Source: Candidatus Kaiserbacteria bacterium (lineage in GTDB: Bacteria; Patescibacteriota; Minisyncoccia; Phycocordibacterales; UBA918). Taken from it: DNA of 6,016 nucleotides. The position numbers were made by a program, and so were the translations under genes. Shown here piece after piece: positions 5,559-6,016 of this stretch. The notes under the pieces are model-generated. The model searched no databases, had not been told where the DNA came from, and worked only from the letters and a program-made list of their open reading frames with translations. Where the stretch lies: NCBI GenBank assembly GCA_020428895.1, contig JAGQLZ010000024.1:6838-12853 (forward strand), read 5' to 3'. The number at the start of each line of letters is the position of its first letter. Position 1 is the first letter of the stretch.

Positions 5559-6016
5559 CTTCTCATGTTGTCGAATCTTCTCCAGTGCCTTAGCTTCAAT
5601 CTGTCGAATACGTTCACGAGTCACTCCAAATTCTTTACCTACTTCTTCAAGAGTATGATAAGTACCGTCCACCAAACCATGTCGCATTTCAAGAATCTTT
5701 CTTTCCTTCTCTGAAAGAGTGTCAAGAATTTCCATGATTTGATCTGTCAAAATACTGTGTGAAACTTCTTGATCAGGTGACACAATCTTATCGTCAGAAA
5801 TAAAATCAGATAGGCGTGAACGATCATCATCTTCACCGATTGGCATCTCTAGGGAAATAGTATCTTGGCTAATCTTTTCAATTTGGTAAATCTTTTCTAC
5901 TTCAACTCCCATTTCAGTAGCAATTTCCTCTGGCATTGGGTCACGACCAAAATCTTGAGCTAACCGTCGGGAAACCTGCTTATACTTAGCCATGGTTTCT
6001 ACCATGTGTACCGGAA
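5535..6016 (-). CDS. rpoD: Primary RNA polymerase sigma factor, C-terminal part (cut by window end)
   Basis: This is the C-terminal part of a sigma-70 family factor, which directs RNA polymerase to promoters. The frame stays open past an internal ATG (6003-6005) to the window edge, and the codons before it give PVHM, so the gene begins outside the window; about 160 residues are visible. PVHMVET opens region 3 (helix-turn-helix of region 3.0/3.1). An acidic stretch with EDDDRSRLSDFISDD matches the region 3.2 linker that reaches toward the active centre. Region 4 follows: LSEKERKILEMRHGL (4.1) and TLEEVGKEFGVTRERIRQIE (4.2), the helix-turn-helix that contacts the -35 element. The RERIRQIEAKALEKIR end is typical of housekeeping (group 1 or 2) factors. 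Regions 1-2 cannot be seen, so a group 2 paralogue is possible but less likely. It converges with the CBS-domain gene. Confidence 0.93.
   Translation of the reverse strand, partial: PVHMVETMAKYKQVSRRLAQDFGRDPMPEEIATEMGVEVEKIYQIEKISQDTISLEMPIGEDDDRSRLSDFISDDKIVSPDQEVSHSILTDQIMEILDTLSEKERKILEMRHGLVDGTYHTLEEVGKEFGVTRERIRQIEAKALEKIRQHEKARRLKSY

Noticed and set aside
1..6016. tRNA, rRNA, CRISPR array, insertion sequence or attachment site.
   Set aside because: No cloverleaf with a GTTCRA T-arm, no regularly spaced repeats, no transposase or integrase gene, and no terminal repeats were seen on either strand.

Overview
The window is AT-rich and compact. It carries five substantial genes, probably the tail of a sixth, and gaps of under 180 bases. 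The likely source is a member of the Candidate Phyla Radiation (Patescibacteria), perhaps a Parcubacteria-type genome. This is inferred from the single-gene transcription units, the absence of Shine-Dalgarno sequences, the style of the 1001-residue UvrD-like helicase-nuclease, and a membrane-anchored DsbA with no partner nearby. No sequence search was run. UGA acts as a stop (it ends uppP), so the UGA=Gly code of some CPR groups does not apply.

Layout, left to right: (1) a possible C-terminal fragment of a + strand gene (2-82); (2) uppP, undecaprenyl-diphosphate phosphatase, on the - strand (108-914); (3) a 77-base divergent promoter region with two extended -10 elements and a perfect 10-bp inverted repeat; (4) an anchored DsbA-like thiol oxidoreductase on the + strand (992-1765); (5) a bidirectional terminator with a perfect 25-bp stem; (6) a UvrD/AddA-type helicase fused to a PD-(D/E)XK nuclease on the - strand (1810-4815), whose first codons hold a perfect 19-bp hairpin; (7) a second divergent promoter region; (8) a two-CBS-domain protein on the + strand (4906-5358); (9) a bidirectional terminator with a perfect 19-bp stem; (10) a 139-base spacer whose right part, with the end of the next gene, can fold into a three-way junction; (11) the C-terminal part of the primary sigma factor on the - strand, cut by the window edge (5535-6016).

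The genes do not form one operon or pathway. They alternate as divergent and convergent pairs, each with its own promoter and with shared terminators between convergent ends. The functions are core ones: lipid carrier recycling for the cell wall, extracytoplasmic disulfide formation, DNA repair, nucleotide sensing and transcription initiation. I see no mobile element, CRISPR array, tRNA, rRNA or defence island.

The signals most worth following are at the nucleic-acid level: the coding hairpin at the start of the helicase, the foldable 3' end of rpoD, the apparently leaderless promoters, and the inverted repeat between uppP and the dsbA-like gene. At the protein level, the nuclease domain keeps its catalytic residues but seems to have lost two of the four cysteines expected for an AddB/Cas4-type iron-sulfur cluster. 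I did not find a convincing new multi-gene system.
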